Assembly: GCA_030533445.1 (NCBI GenBank)
Contig: CM060070.1
Location: 32,766,001-32,830,000, forward strand
Source: Cyprinodon diabolis
Taxonomy: Eukaryota; Chordata; Actinopteri; Cyprinodontiformes; Cyprinodontidae
Reading direction: 5' to 3'
Length of the DNA: 64,000 nucleotides
Shown here in pieces: positions 23,870 through 36,420 of this stretch. A program made the position numbers and the translations under genes. How positions within the stretch are numbered: the first letter of the stretch is position 1; each line of letters starts with the position of its first letter. The notes beneath the pieces are model-generated. The model did no database searches, was not told the DNA's origin, and was given only the letters and a program-made list of their open reading frames with translations.

Positions 23870-24412
23870 CAATTAACTGTGGTTTATTTAACATAAGATC
23901 TCTTTCTTCATAAAGTCTTTTAGTTAATGACTTGATTTGTGTTAATCACATTGATTTACAGTATGTTGCCTTACAGAAACTTGGCTGCAACAAGAAGATT
24001 ATGTGAGCATTAATGGGGTAACTCCCTCCAGTTATATACATTTTCACATTGTGGGGGAGGAGGAGGAGTAGCAGCAATCTTTCACTCTGACTTACTGATT
24101 ACTCCAAAGGCAGTTAATAATTACAACTCTTTTTAACACTTAAACCTTAGTTTGCCTCCTCCAAATTGCAAAGCCACAAAACCTCTTCTGTTTATTACTT
24201 TGTATCGTCCACCAGGTCCTTAGTCTGAATTTTTAGATGAGTTTTCAGAGTTCATGTCTGATTTAGTGTTAAATACTGACATTTTCAGTCATTATAATGT
24301 CATTATAATGGGGGATTTCAATATGCTGACGTTGAAGGTGATAGCTTAAGCCTTTAATGCTACCTTAGAGTCAACTGGCTTTGTTCAAAATGTGAATAGT
24401 CCCGGGCTGCAG
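23870..24412 (+). pseudogene. LINE endonuclease (APE-type) remnant
   Basis: Broken frames follow the order of an apurinic-type LINE endonuclease: a start like CGLFNIRSLSS, then a decayed TETWL-like segment (TTACAGAAACTTGGCTGCAA), GGGGAGGAGGAGGAGTAGCA for the GRGGGVA motif, TTTGTATCGTCCACCAGG for the YRPPG motif, and ATAATGGGGGATTTCAATAT for the GDFN motif. Stops interrupt every stretch. The reverse transcriptase part is missing. It is probably the same broad group as the other L2/CR1-like copies here. Confidence 0.75.
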
Positions 24413-24423
24413 GTGGCCCAGTG

Positions 24424-24716
24424 ATCACTGCAAAGACGACCTCAAAATGAGTAAAAATGTCTTAAGTTAAGAGTATTTACCCTTAATTTAAGCAGGTAAA
24501 TAAGATGATTTGCCAATGAAATGAGTATTTTTACTCTTAAAATAAGATATCTAGATATTATGCACTTGAAATAAGACGATGCAATTGTTTTTTTCTTATT
24601 TTAAGTGTAAATTGTCTTGTTCCATTGGCAAAGTGTCTTACTTTAAAACTTAATTCAAGAAAAAAATGCACTTGCTTTAAGAAAAAATGACTTATTTAGA
24701 TTTTATTTTTTTGTGG
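24424..24716. mobile_element. Foldback MITE (CACTGCAAA end)
   Basis: It starts CACTGCAAAGACGACCTCAA. The interior is an imperfect palindrome: TTTGCCAATGAAATGAG on the left matches the inverse of CTTGTTCCATTGGCAAA on the right, with AAATAAG runs in both arms. The right end (TTTTTTTGTGGTGTAGCACT) is a decayed inverse of the left. It is inserted between the LINE remnant and a SINE. Confidence 0.6.
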
Positions 24717-25045
24717 TGTAGCACTGTTGCCTTGCAGCTAGAAGGTTCCTGGTTTGATTCCCAGCCCAGGGTCTTTCTGTATGGAGTTTGGATGTTCTCC
24801 CTGTGCATGTGTGGATTCTCTCCAGGTACTCTGGCTTCCTCTCAGAGTTCAAAAACATGACTGCTAGGTTAACTGGCGTCTCTAAATTGTCCTCAGGTGT
24901 TTGTGTGTGCATGCTTTTATGTTTATATGTGTCTCTCTGTTGTCCTGCAAAAGACGGGTCGTTTCCTAAGTTTGAACTTTCCTCTGTTATGCAGCCCACT
25001 CAGACGTTGTTGTCCCTGTGCTTTAGGTTACAGAGCAAATCTTAG
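24717..25045 (+). mobile_element. Teleost SINE-like repeat
   Basis: The body reads TTGCCTTGCAGCTAGAAGGT, then GGTTTGATTCCCAGCCCAGG (B-box-like), GTCTTTCTGTATGGAGTTTG and GGTACTCTGGCTTCCTCTCA. It has the same segment order as 1099-1378, with a clearer tRNA-like head. The tail is diverged. Confidence 0.75.
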
Positions 25046-26116
25046 GGGCATTAAGTACTCGCTTCAATAATAGTTCTTTAACCGTATTTAAAGTGAAATC
25101 TTGTGTTTTCGTAACTGATGTGAAATTTTTTGCTGAATGCAGTAATAATCCATCATTAACAGTCGCAGGTTAGGCTTTATCAGATTGAAGCTGCAAACAG
25201 TGAAACAAGAAGCTGTAGAAACTAGGTTAAAACCATTCTTTCAAAGTAAAGCTTACTGCATAACAAGACAAAATATTTTACTGCAGTAGCTCTATATTAT
25301 CAGTAAGATTTTGAAGAGTTGAATGATTGATTCTGTTTCATGAGTTAATTATACAAAGTTTCCAACTTTATATTATAATCCAAAAAAGCTTATAATTTTC
25401 TTTATTATAACCAGTATGTGAGATTTATGTCCCTCATTTCCATCCTGATGGCCAACTATTCTACAGCAGGACTCTGCACCGTCCTCTTGTTGATTTTTCA
25501 ACTTTTTTACATTTCTAATCCAGTTCAGGAGTGGCCAGCAAGTGTTTCAATCGACCAAAAATGAAAATCAGTCCATAGCTGCAATTATATTTTATAATAA
25601 ATGTTTATACCTGCTTCCCTTGTTTTCTAATAAAATTAACAAAACTCCAGCAGGAAATGTAGCATAAATGTCCTTCCCACGATGTCTTCACTGTAGAGGA
25701 CCTAAGCAGGACATTATGTAACATCTTTCTCATAACAAGATCCAGACAGGAGGACTAATCGGCCTCCTTTAGGGTCACAGATGCTGCAGGTGAAGCAGTT
25801 ACTTCTTATTGAAGATGATTAACCAAATCTTTCCCTGAGGTTTCTGATAAACATTACATTTATGAACAGTGGTTAAATCTGATTCAATTAAACAGTCCAT
25901 TTTTATCTAGAAAGCCTGGATGCAAAAGAAAGTTTCTCAAGACATATAAACATAGAAAACTGAGATAGTCCATCTTAGTTTGTTTTAAAGGAGAAATTAA
26001 CTTTTTATTTACATCAGGAAGGTGACCCAGGATCTTAGCAGCTATGGCGGACCATACGTAATGGTCTATAGAAGCAGCAGAAGCGTTTTAATCTCCATGA
26101 GTGGGTACTGGGAGAG
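25046..26116. other. AT-rich non-coding interval, nothing recognised
   Basis: No ORF of note, no repeat assigned. Confidence 0.4.
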
Positions 26117-26610
26117 GTGGGTAGAGTACTCAAAAACTACACTGAAGAGTAGAACTAATTTAACATAATTTCAGAGGAGTAATAGTGAAAAGGATCCTTC
26201 TAAAAAAATGCCTCAAGGTAGAGAAAAAACATAATTGTTAAGAAGGCGTAACACAGGATTGGATTTACTTTATAAAACTGTTATCAGTCAAAAATAAAAA
26301 AGTTTCTTTTTTACAAACCGTGGTGTTTAAGAGATAAACTTTTTATTCACACAAATCCTAATTTTTTTGGGTAAAATATAAAAAAAAATATCAGGCCCAA
26401 AATCACTTTTCTAAATCCTTATGTTAGTGTTTGTTCTTCACACAGTAAGTTAAGTCATGGTTGGCAGAGTAGCCAAAAAATGTGCTCAAATAAAAGTAAA
26501 ACTACAAAAAAATTAGAAGCAGAATTGCGGTGCGGTAAAACCTCTCCTAAAATACTCTTTAGTCCAAAAGTTGCTCAGGCAAATATAACTGAGTAAAATT
26601 TAACTAGGTC
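26117..26610. mobile_element. Fish repeat with GGTGGGTAGAGTACTCAAAA start
   Basis: Words such as GGTGGGTAGAGTACTC, GGTTGGCAGAGTAGCC, CTCAAATAAAAGTAAAACTA and CTGAGTAAAATTTAACTAG resemble a common fish element built from repeated ACTCAAGTAAAAGTA words. The copy is diverged, and its borders and superfamily are uncertain. Confidence 0.4.
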
Positions 26611-27739
26611 TACTGTTCTAAAGGAAACTTTCTATGGAAACATTTCCTGCCCATGATTCATCAGGAAATGCTCCTTTAACTACTAACAGTTATGCTGCAT
26701 GAATTAGATCTTCCATGTTAGTGGTTGTTGGCTTTACAAAAGACTGGACCTCCACTGGCTTTGGCCACTTTATGAACTCATTAGGCTTTAACTTTAACTA
26801 TTAAATGTTTGTTGGGCAGCCATCATCTGTCATTATCATCATCACCAACTGTCAGGTTGATTCTTGTCTAGCTAGTCCCACTTCCATGCTCTCCAATTAT
26901 AGAAATGAACATAACTACTCTGAGGCCTGAAATTGAGGAAACTATCTTATTTATACCCCTCTGGTTTAGGGAGTGAGCAGCCATTAATCTTCAAATGTAT
27001 ATTCAAAGAACATCAGCACCAGCTGCCAGTTACCTTCATGCTGATGGTTTGGTCTGCTGCACTAAGACACCTTGTGTAATGACTGCATTAAGGCTTGCTC
27101 AGCATGTATAGGGTTTCATGGAAAATGTACACAGATGCTGCTTTTACTCATCCACTGAAAAAAGCTCAAGCACATTCCTGGTGTCTGCACTGGTCGTGTT
27201 CAGCACCGTCTGTGTGTGTTCTCTCGGCTCTTGAAGGGCCCAAATAACAGGCGATGCTGGATCCGTTGACACGGAGCCGAGGCTCCTTGCCATCGTCAGT
27301 CGGTAACGTGAGTAATGAGCTCTGTCAGACGCTGCCGGCTGACTGATGTTTTCCACCGCAGACCAACCTCCACACGCTAATGACAGATCCACGGACGGTG
27401 CATGTTACCGACCTCCACGGAAAGAGGCGGTGAGATGATTGGCGTCGTACGGTGGCGCATCGGGAGGTGTCGCTCTTTGTTTGGGAGTCAGACACACGGC
27501 TCTTTCTTCTTCGAGTCTTTTTTTGGTCAAATCTAAATTTAATATGTCAGGATTCCTGTTCATGTCCGGAGTTTTATTAAATGTTAAGTGGTTTTGAAAA
27601 GGGAAGAAGGTCAAACTGGGTGAACAGTCTTTGGCTCATTTTTAAGTCAATGATGTTGGATCTGTCAGAGGAACAAGACCCACAACTAAACAGACCGTTC
27701 ACTAACCCTGCTATTGCCTTTGATATGGAGGGAAATATG
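26611..27739. other. Non-coding interval, nothing recognised
   Basis: 27130-27440 is repeat-free and richer in GC than its flanks, with CpGs; no splice-supported ORF. Confidence 0.3.
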
Positions 27740-27970
27740 GCAGCATGGTGGTCCAGTTGGTAGGATTGCATGAGAAAGGTTCAAATCCAGGGCTGGAAAA
27801 ACAGAAAGAACCTGGTATGTAAGAGGAACCCAGTACTTTCTTCCCATAGTCCCAAAACTGTTAGGCTACCTGGTAACTCTGACTTACCTTTACGTGCATG
27901 TTGGTCTCTGATGGACTGGTGACCTGTCCAGGTGTCCCCCTTCTGTTCATTAACGGAACAACTGTCCTGT
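27740..27970 (+). mobile_element. SINE-like repeat (tRNA-like head and CTGGTGACCTGTCCAGG tail)
   Basis: The head GCATGGTGGTCCAGTTGGTA and GGTTCAAATCCAGGGCTGG look tRNA-like. The 3' part has GGACTGGTGACCTGTCCAGG. It is diverged but has the segment order of the SINE-like family seen elsewhere in the window. Confidence 0.55.
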
Positions 27971-30900
27971 AACAATAATCGATAATTGATAGATGTCAGC
28001 GGTTTTAATCAAAGCATCCAAAGGTGACTGGAGATCTGGTTCCAGCTTGACTGATTATGACCAGCCCAGATAGCAGAAAAGAAAACATTAAGCTCCATCA
28101 TCTTAATCGTTATTGTTTTTGTGAAGCGTTCTGCATGAACCATTAATATAATAACAGTAAAAGGTAGAGAATATCCAGAGAAGAGCAGCTATCTGGGGGA
28201 GGACAATGTAATCAAAAGGTAAAACTCAAAGAACCGATTGTCGCAGAACAGAGAAGCATCTGTCACATCCGCTCAGACAAAACCCAAACTATTCTGTGAC
28301 ATTCATGCCTCGGGTCAGAACTTGGTCCTGGAGCCATCCTGCTTTACTGGATCCTGCGGGGAGTTCTGTGTGAACCATTAACAAACACAAATTTAAATTT
28401 GAATATGGAATAAAAGTGCCTTAATTTGTTTTATGGTTTGTGGTCGTTTCCCTCAGAAGCGTAACAAACAACGATCTCTGCTGTACAGGACACGCCCTTC
28501 GTGTTTCTGACACATCAGGGGAACCTTCAGGCCACTCGTAAAATAAAACAACATATTTTCTCTGGTCAATAAAGTTAAACAAAACTGGCTGCCTCTGCAA
28601 AAATCCCACAGGCAGCACTTTTCTCCCTGTTTTCCTCAGAGGGAAACGATTGTAAATGTGTAATTAGATTAATAAAATAGTCCCACGTAGTAAATCAGGG
28701 CCCCTGAGGATGCCTGATTGCACAGACGTGTTTGTGATTATGTTTGTGCAATTATTTGCATGTATGTAACACGTATGCAGGGTTTCTAGAGTTAGAACCT
28801 TAAAACCTTAATGGCAACACAACTTGAAATGCTCCCTAATCCTGGGGCGGGGGCGGTTAGTTGAATTGCTGAGGTGGGGGCGGCACACCATCAGGCTTTG
28901 GCTCATGGTGCCAGTTTTTGTTATAATAAAACATTTTTAAAGCTCACTAAGCTATTCTGGGTGCAGAGCTTGGCTTGGTGGACTGTTGAGGGGAAGGTGG
29001 AGGAGAAAACATTAAGGTAGGAGCAGAAACGGCCAGTGTTTCCGTGCCAGGGCACCTCTGTGTCATTGGTGGCTACAGGGATGTAATTACAAACACATGG
29101 TGATCAGTGTGATGCAATAAGAAACACAGGCTCATCCAAGGGTGAAGAAACAGAGGAGGGCATGAGGCAAGAACATGGTCCATTCCAGGAATCCTGGAGA
29201 AAATAATCTTAAACTTTGTTTCAAATTGTTTCTGTTTCCGTGGACGTCAAAGAAGGTTTTTTTTGACGTTTGAATATCGGTGGAAGTTCCCCATTATCAA
29301 CAAGAACATGGATGAATCATTGACACCTTTGAGGCATTTCTGTGGGGTTTCTCCAGTCTTTCTGTGTTTTTTGGATCCAGAGAAGGTTTACAGCTGGACC
29401 CTATAGATATACAGAGACCGAACATGGTTCTAAGGTCTTTTTGGTTGACTGTGTAGCCAGGAAAGTATCACCAATTAAATAAATGCTCCAGCATTCTTGA
29501 AGCACAAAGCTGAAGTTATCTTCTCAGAAGAAAACTTCGGAAGGGCTATTTCATAGCTTTGTTTGAACAACTTAGACTTAATCCAATAAAAGATTCTGAT
29601 TCCTTAAAACTATTATTTTGATCTCCAACATGTTTATTTTGTTTGTAAAAATTAATAAAATCAAAGAGTTGATATTATTGTTGGGCTTTCGAATGAATGT
29701 TGGTTTGACACTGGGTCTGAAAATACAATCAATGACTGAATATAAACCTGTGATGTGATGAGTTAAAGTTAAGAATATCATCTGCAAATAGACTGATTAA
29801 AAAAAAAAGACATCCTCTTCTTAAAAATAATAAGGTTAGGAGATTCAAACATTTTCTACTCTTAATAAGATGATGCTCCAAACATTTCCACCCCACTTGT
29901 CTTTAAAAATATTCAAAATACAAAAAAACATCTTAACTTATCATAGTGTGAGGAGAACCAGGACCAAAGTGAAGGCAGAGGCTCGGACAGCATGGTGTTT
30001 GAGACTATCATGACAAATGATGACAGGTGAATAACGAAAGGCCTAAACAGATGAAGCAAAACTGAGGACCTGATAAATACAAACAGCTAACTATTAACTA
30101 ACAAACCACCACTGGCAAACATGGCAGAATATGGCTAACTTTAACCAACCCATCAAAACCAAAAACGTTCACATCCTCAAACTGTGGTTAAAAGGCAGTT
30201 CAGTTCATGTTTGCTGAGGATCCACCTTGGCATCTAGGTGCTCAAGATACAAGCAGAACCAGATCCGGTCCAGTGGTGGATCAGCAGCTGGAGTGTTTAA
30301 TGACACCAAGTGGTGAGGAAGAAGCTGTGGTGGAAACTACCAAGGTACTCAATGAATAAGGTGTGTGATAATGATGATGTTGATAGGAAAAAAAAGGGGG
30401 AATGGGGAGGCAGCTCTGCCAATTTCTCCATGGCAACCCTAGTGTTTACACTACACGCCAAGCTGGCGCTCTGATGTGGCCCGGTGGTAATCACGTCTAG
30501 AGAGACGGAGACAAAACAGGGACAGACAGAGACACTCTTGGAGACACCAGCCGATGAAATAGCTTGGCCACAGATTAAAACGGCTCGAGAATGAATTCAA
30601 GCGGGTGTGAAGAAAAACTGCTGCGGTGGCGACAGAAGATCCGTCTGTGAGGTTGGAACTGTGAGGAGCTGAGCCCAGGCTGCATTTCTCAGCTGTGCTC
30701 TCAGCATTTTCACATTTCACTCACGGAATGGGCCTAAAGGTAAAAGATTCAGGAACACAGCTCACTGAGCTTCAGTAGTCCTGCAGGCAGGCCACAGAAC
30801 CTCTGAAGGTAGAACCCAATACACTGATAAGGGATTAAGCATCAGGATCTGTGGAATAGGGTGCTGAGGAGGGTTTCAATTACATATATTAATAAGAACA

Positions 30901-31589
30901 ATAGTCTAAATTACATCTGAAGACATCTTTGATAAAATCTAAACATTATCTTTCAACCAAACTCATCTTTTTAAGTCTTTTCTGAAATTATTTATTACTA
31001 CTAATTTTGCTGCTTATATGAAACAGATACATTTGAATTTTGATTAGTTTTTAAAGCGTATATTTACAGACTCGAATCACATGACTTCCACGTTAAAGTC
31101 ATTCAATTTATGACTTTAGACTTGAAATATCTTGGACCTTGACTTTAACATTTATGACTGGAAATTTTAATTGGCCTTGAACCTGTTTGCTTGAAAAGAC
31201 TTGATTTGAGCCAAAATCTAAAGTTTGAATCACCTGCTATTTAAAAGGTGTGCACAACATGGACTTTACTCATCCAGTCTTTCCACACTTTACATGTATG
31301 CATGCATGAGCTGCAGCATAACCAATCAAATTCACCAGAAAAAGTATATATGCTTCCAAAAGTCATTTCTTTCTGGTATGTAAACTTCAAAGTAATCAGC
31401 ACAAAACAAAACATGCAAGAAGAGAATCACAGCTGGCGGCAGGAAAGCTTCCAACTCTCTGACATTTGCTTAAATAACGGAAATCTGTGCTTTTCTTCTG
31501 CCATGAGAGATAGATTATTTTAGATAAGTTAATCTTTTCAACTGTTCACTTGCACTTGTCTCAAAAGTTGCTAAGATAAATATGGATTG
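27971..31589. other. Long non-coding interval, nothing recognised
   Basis: Over 3.6 kb with only short chance ORFs. There is a G-rich patch at 28848-28885 (GGGGCGGGGGCGGTTAG and GGTGGGGGCGG). No repeat family was recognised with confidence. Confidence 0.35.
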
Positions 31590-32040
31590 TCTTCTGACTC
31601 CTGCCTGATCTCTGCCTGTCTGTGTACTATACCTGGAACTGTTCCCCAAGTATTTTCTAGATTTCCCTTCATCACCTCTTTGCACCTCTGATCTCCTGGC
31701 TCTGCCAACTAAGCACTTCACCGACATTGCCTTTGACTTCGCCCTTTGGATATCCTGCCTATATGCATCTGCTTGGTTAAATCTCCAGCCCGTCCTCTGA
31801 CCATCGATACATCAGCGCCTGGGACTCTCTGGGTTGCACGCGCTGTCTCTTGTTGGCAGCCAACCAGCTGGAACCAACCTCATCCTCCACTTCCAGATAG
31901 ACGTGGTCACTAACCTGCTGTTTCCTCCTGCAGAGGTTCCTGTCTTAGACGCCAACGCTGCTCACTTCGGTTCAGTTTTGAATAAACGTTTTGAGAAGTC
32001 TGTTTGTCCACCTTCCTATTGTCCGGAGCATGACAGATTG
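31590..32040 (+). mobile_element. Possible LTR or 3' end of a gypsy-type retroelement
   Basis: A run of CCTGCC/TCTGCC-type words (TGATCTCTGCCTGTCTGTGT) is followed by AATAAA at 31981-31986 and a GAGCATGACAG-like end near 32028. This order is typical of the 3' half of fish gypsy LTRs. No coding partner is adjacent. Borders are uncertain. Confidence 0.35.
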
Positions 32041-32779
32041 AACTTTATTAAAAAGTTAAAAAGTGTGAGGTTTCAGACTTGGGACATGACTTGAGAGTTA
32101 CCTGTTTACGTGAGACTGGACTTCAACTTAAACATAAAGACTTGAGGCTTGCATAAGAATGAGTCTGTCCCACAGCTGTCTACTCTATTAATACTTACTA
32201 GTTTATACAAGCAGGACCGGAGACAAGTGAGCATGTTTTCTTATTCATCTGGTGATTTCAAAATAAAATATTTTCCTTTCTAAATCCAGGGGAATTCTCA
32301 GGTTGAGCAACATGAAGGGATAACGCTGCTGGAAAAAGTTTTAAAATTAATCTTGTAACTGGTACAGGATGTTTAGGTTTGATTTTAAGGACGGTGTAAA
32401 ATCCCTGGAAAAGACCAGCGGCTTGAAGAGCCGCTGCGGTGGATGTGAAGTAAACAGCTGAGTTCTTATTGTTGACTGAATGAGGATATTAATGTGTGTG
32501 AGCATGCTGATCCCTGTAGCTGGCATCAGCCCACCATGTTCCCACTTCCCCTCCAGTATCAGCTGTCCCGCTGTGGTTCCGAGACGCGGGTCAGGAATGT
32601 GTCACCCCACAGTGAAATGCATCATGATGTTTAGAAATGGGCCCACAAAATGTGGAGCTGGTTTCTGGGCTTCTGGAGCTGATTAGTGGAGTGTTAGTGG
32701 GAGGAAACGTTGATCAGTCCCGCCTCAGATGAACGTCTCTGCTGATGGAAGCCGTGAGCAGAAGCCCAACAATGGAATC
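32041..32779. other. Non-coding interval, nothing recognised
   Basis: No ORF with a family signature and no repeat assigned. Confidence 0.4.
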
Positions 32780-32890
32780 AACAATATGCATCAGTGCAAC
32801 ACTTCAGGTTTAGTGCCTTGCTCAGGGGCACATCAGAGCAAAAAGGTTGATTCAAACCTACAACCTTTAAACTACAACATGACGAATCAC
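32780..32890 (-). mobile_element. tRNA-derived SINE fragment (reverse orientation)
   Basis: It reads TTTAGTGCCTTGCTCAGGGG, CACATCAGAGC, then GGTTGATTCAAACCTACAAC, the reverse of a B-box-like GTTGTAGGTTTGAATCAACC. This is the usual layout of the 5' part of fish tRNA SINEs seen from the opposite strand. Confidence 0.5.
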
Positions 32891-33469
32891 CGAGAGACAA
32901 AAACCAGTTTACATCAAAACCAGCCACCTTTATAAAAATGAATGATCAGCCATAAACCGTCAGAACTGTAAAGAGATAAATGTTTATTTGTTTGTGACTT
33001 TCTTCTAATTTCCTCTTTATTCTTATTATGATTTTTACATTTTGTGTTTGTTTACCTTTCAAGGTTATTTTCTCTGTTTTTAAGTTTTCATCCTGCCTTA
33101 GCCTTTTCATTTTTCCGTGCTTTTGTTAATTTAAGTCTGCTTTAGTCTCAGCCTTGGCAGAGATTTCTCTTCCCGGGGTCCAAAAAGAACATAAGAACAT
33201 GTTAAAACAATGAGAAAGCATAATCACAAACCAAAACAGCTGACACAAAAAAAAAAAACAGAATCAACTTTAACATTTGAAAAACAACACAACCAGCTTC
33301 AACAGCACACTACAACAATGCAATAACACAAAACATTGAAATAAAAAAAAGTATCTGTTACTTTGTGTTTTTTCATGCTATCCACTATATTCTTTAATTT
33401 CTTTTTATCTTAGTTTTGTATATTTCGTGCCAACTTTCATTTGTTCACTTTTCAAGGGGGAATTTTGCT
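32891..33469. other. AT-rich flank of the minisatellite, nothing recognised
   Basis: Two A-rich runs (33248-33260, 33343-33351) and T-rich sequence; no gene. Confidence 0.4.
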
Positions 33470-35365
33470 CTGGTTTTGTTACTTTTCTACTCTGGTTGTG
33501 TGACAGCTTTGCTCTCATTCTGTTACAGTGTTGCTCTGGTTCGGTTAAAGTTTTGCTCTGATTCTGTTACAGCAATGCTTTAGTTCTGTCACTCTGTTGC
33601 TCTGATTCAGTTACAGCGTTGCTCTGGTTCTGTCACAGTGTTGCTCTGTTTCTGTTATAGTTTTGTTTTGGTTCTTTCACAGTTTTGCTCTGCTTCTGGT
33701 ACAGTTTTGCTCTAATTCTCTTACAGTGTTGCTGTGGTTCTGTTATAGTTTTGCTCTCATTCTGTTACAGTGTTGCTCTGGTTCGGTTAAAGTTTTGCTC
33801 TGATTCTGTTACAGCAATGCTTTAGTTCTGTCACTCTGTTGCTCTGATTCAGTTACAGCATTGCTCTGGTTCTGTCACAGTGTTGCTCTGTTTCTGTTAT
33901 AGTTTTGTTTTGGTTCTTTCACAGTTTTGCTCTGCTTCTGGTACAGTTTTGCTCTAATTCTCTTACAGTGTTGCTGTGGTTCTGTTATAGTTTTGCTCTC
34001 ATTCTGTTACAGTGTTGCTCTGGTTCGGTTAAAGTTTTGCTCTGATTCTGTTACAGCAATGCTTTAGTTCTGTCACTCTGTTGCTCTGGTTCTGTTACAG
34101 TGATGCTCTGATTCAGTTACAGCGTTGCTCTGGTTCTGTCACAGTTTTGCTCTGCTTCTGGTACAGTTTTGCTCTAATTCTCTTACAGTGTTGCTGTGGT
34201 TCTGTTATAGTTTTGCTCTAATTCTGTTACACTGTTGCTCTGGTTCTGTTACAGTTTTGCTCTAATTCTGTTACAGTGTTGCTCTGATTCTGTTACAATG
34301 TTGCTTTGGTTTTCTCACAGCTTTGCTCTGATTCTGTTACAGTTTTGCTCTGTTTCTGTTACAGTTTTGTTTTGGTTCTTTCACAGTTTTGCTCTGGTTC
34401 TGTTACAGTTTTGCTCTAATTCTCTTACAGTGTTGCTGTGGTTCTGTTACAGTTTTGCTCTAATTCTGTTACACTGTTGCTCTGGTTCTGTTACAGTTTT
34501 GTTTTGGTTCTTTCACAGTGTTGCTGTGGTTCTGTTACAGTTTTGCTCTAATTCTGTTACAGTGTTGCTCTGATTCTGTTACAATGTTGCTTTGGTTTTC
34601 TCACAGCTTTGCTCTGATTCAGTTACAGCCTTGCTCTGGTTCTGTCACAGTGTTGCTCTGTTTCTGTTACAGTTTTGTTTTGGTTCTTTCACAGTTTTGC
34701 TCTGGTTCTGTTACAGTTTTGCTCTGGTTCTGTTACAGTTTTGTTTTGGTTCTTTCACAGTTTTGCTCTGGTTCTGTTACAGTTTTGCTCTAATTCTCTT
34801 ACAGTGTTGCTGTGGTTCTGTTACAGTTTTGCTCTAATTCTCTTACAGTGTTGCTGTGGTTCTGTTACAGTTTTGCTCTAATTCTGTTAAAGTGTTGCTC
34901 TGATTCTGTTACAATGTTGCTTTGGTTTTCTCACAGCTTTGCTCTGATTCAGTTACAGCCTTGCTCTGGTTCTGTCACAGTGTTGCTCTGTTTCTGTTAC
35001 AGTTTTGTTTTGGTTCTTTCACAGTTTTGCTCTGGTTCTGTTAAAGTTTTGCTCTGGTTCTGTTACAGTTTTGTTTTGGTTCTTTCACAGTTTTGCTCTG
35101 GTTCTGTTACAGTTTTGCTCTAATTCTCTTACAGTGTTGCTGTGGTTCTGTTACAGTTTTGCTCTAATTCTGTTACAGTGTTGCTCTGATTCTGTTACAA
35201 TGTTGCTTTGGTTTTCTCACAGCTTTGCTCTGATTCAGTTACAGCCTTGCTCTGGTTCTGTCAAAGTGTTGCTCTGTCCCTGTTACAGTTTTGTTTTGGT
35301 TCTTTCACAGTTTTGCTCTGGTTTTGTTACTTTTTTGCCTTGGTTCTGTCACAGTTTGTTTGTCT
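33470..35365 (+). repeat. 22-bp minisatellite with higher-order repeats (about 1.9 kb)
   Basis: The unit is close to TTTTGCTCTGGTTCTGTTAC plus AG, 22 bp, repeated about 85 times. Variants differ at GG/AA/GA after TCT and at the first four bases (TTTT, TGTT, CTTT). Higher-order repeats are visible: GCTCTCATTCTGTTACAGTG recurs at 33511, 33753 and 33995 (242 bp = 11 units), and TCACAGCTTT recurs at 34315, 34601, 34931 and 35217 (286, 330 and 286 bp = 13, 15 and 13 units). Since 22 is not a multiple of 3, the frame rotates and long stop-free peptides (FALILLQCCSDSVTMLLWF) result. These are not genes. Confidence 0.95.
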
Positions 35366-35559
35366 CTATGTAATCAGTTCGATCATGTTCAGCTGCTCTC
35401 TTTCTTGTGTTTCTTTTTTAGCAGTACTCCTTCCGTCATGGATTTATCTCATGTCCTACCACTAAAACACCTGTCAGGTTTCTTTCTCCCTTCTCAGGTG
35501 AATCCTGGTTGATCCTTCTCCTGCTCTGAGTCCTTGCCTGTTTCTAAAATGGAAGCCTG

Positions 35560-36420
35560 TCTGCATTGGTTCCCAATCCTTGCTCAACAGTTTTACACTT
35601 TGGTCTCCTCCTTGAGTCAATTACCCTCTCCAAGCCAGCTCTCCAATCACTCCTTTCTGAAATTCAGTTCTTGAACAATGACTCAGTTCAACTATGTGGA
35701 TTCAGGATGGAATCAGTCAATAATCACCCAGTCCATAGCCAAACAGCGTAACTTTGAAAGAACCATAGCCCTTGATGGACAATCACCACACCTTACCCAC
35801 TAAAGCAAACCTTTTAATATTACTACCGGAAACCTCAATCAACTAAAGTCTCTCTGTATTCTCATCCTCTCAACCCATCATCATTCTAGGCATCGACTGG
35901 TTGCTCATCCACAACATCGAAATTAACTGTGTCAAAGCTGGTCCCCTGACTGCCTCTCCTCCTGTCTCGAACATGGCATTCCTCCGAGCTCTCCTCCAGG
36001 CTTCTCAAACAACATTCACAGTTGACGACCAAGTGCTGCCACATCAACCATATAATTGTGCCTTTAAGCTTTTACCTGGAGCTCCACTAGCCACCAGTCA
36101 CATGCATAATGTTGGAGTTACAGAGAAGAACATCCATCAATCCCTCGCAGTCAGAATTATCAGAACATCATTATCATTACATCCAGGGGGCAGGCTTCTT
36201 CTTCAGTTCCAAGAATGATGGTTCCCTTCTACCCTGCAATGACTGCTGAAGCTTAAAGTAGAGCACTATCAAGAACTGGTTCCCACCAACTTTAATCTCA
36301 GCAGTCTTAATATGTCTCCATGAAGTGGTGTTTTCAGACCGCTTCAACACCAACCAACTTGTCCTCATCTGCCAAGGAGATAAATGGAAAAGACAAACAA
36401 ATTTTTTATCCTTTTTATGT
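35560..36420 (+). pseudogene. Ty3/gypsy pol remnant (protease to reverse transcriptase start)
   Basis: In shifting frames on the + strand it gives PIIILGIDWLLIHNIEIN (end of a retropepsin-like domain), LPHQPYNCAFKLLPGAPLAT (the usual LPPHRPYDCAI.LLPGA linker before reverse transcriptase), a decayed DGSLRPC-like strand, and NTNQLVLICQGDKWKRQTNF (in place of the RNAYHLVRI..GDEWKTAF strand). At least three frame changes and several stops show it is long dead. Integrase, RNase H and LTRs are not seen next to it. Confidence 0.75.

Noticed and set aside
34235..35465. Leu/Phe/Ser-rich ORFs resembling membrane proteins
   Set aside because: Translation of the 22-bp minisatellite; apparent hydrophobic segments come from TTTGCTCT words.
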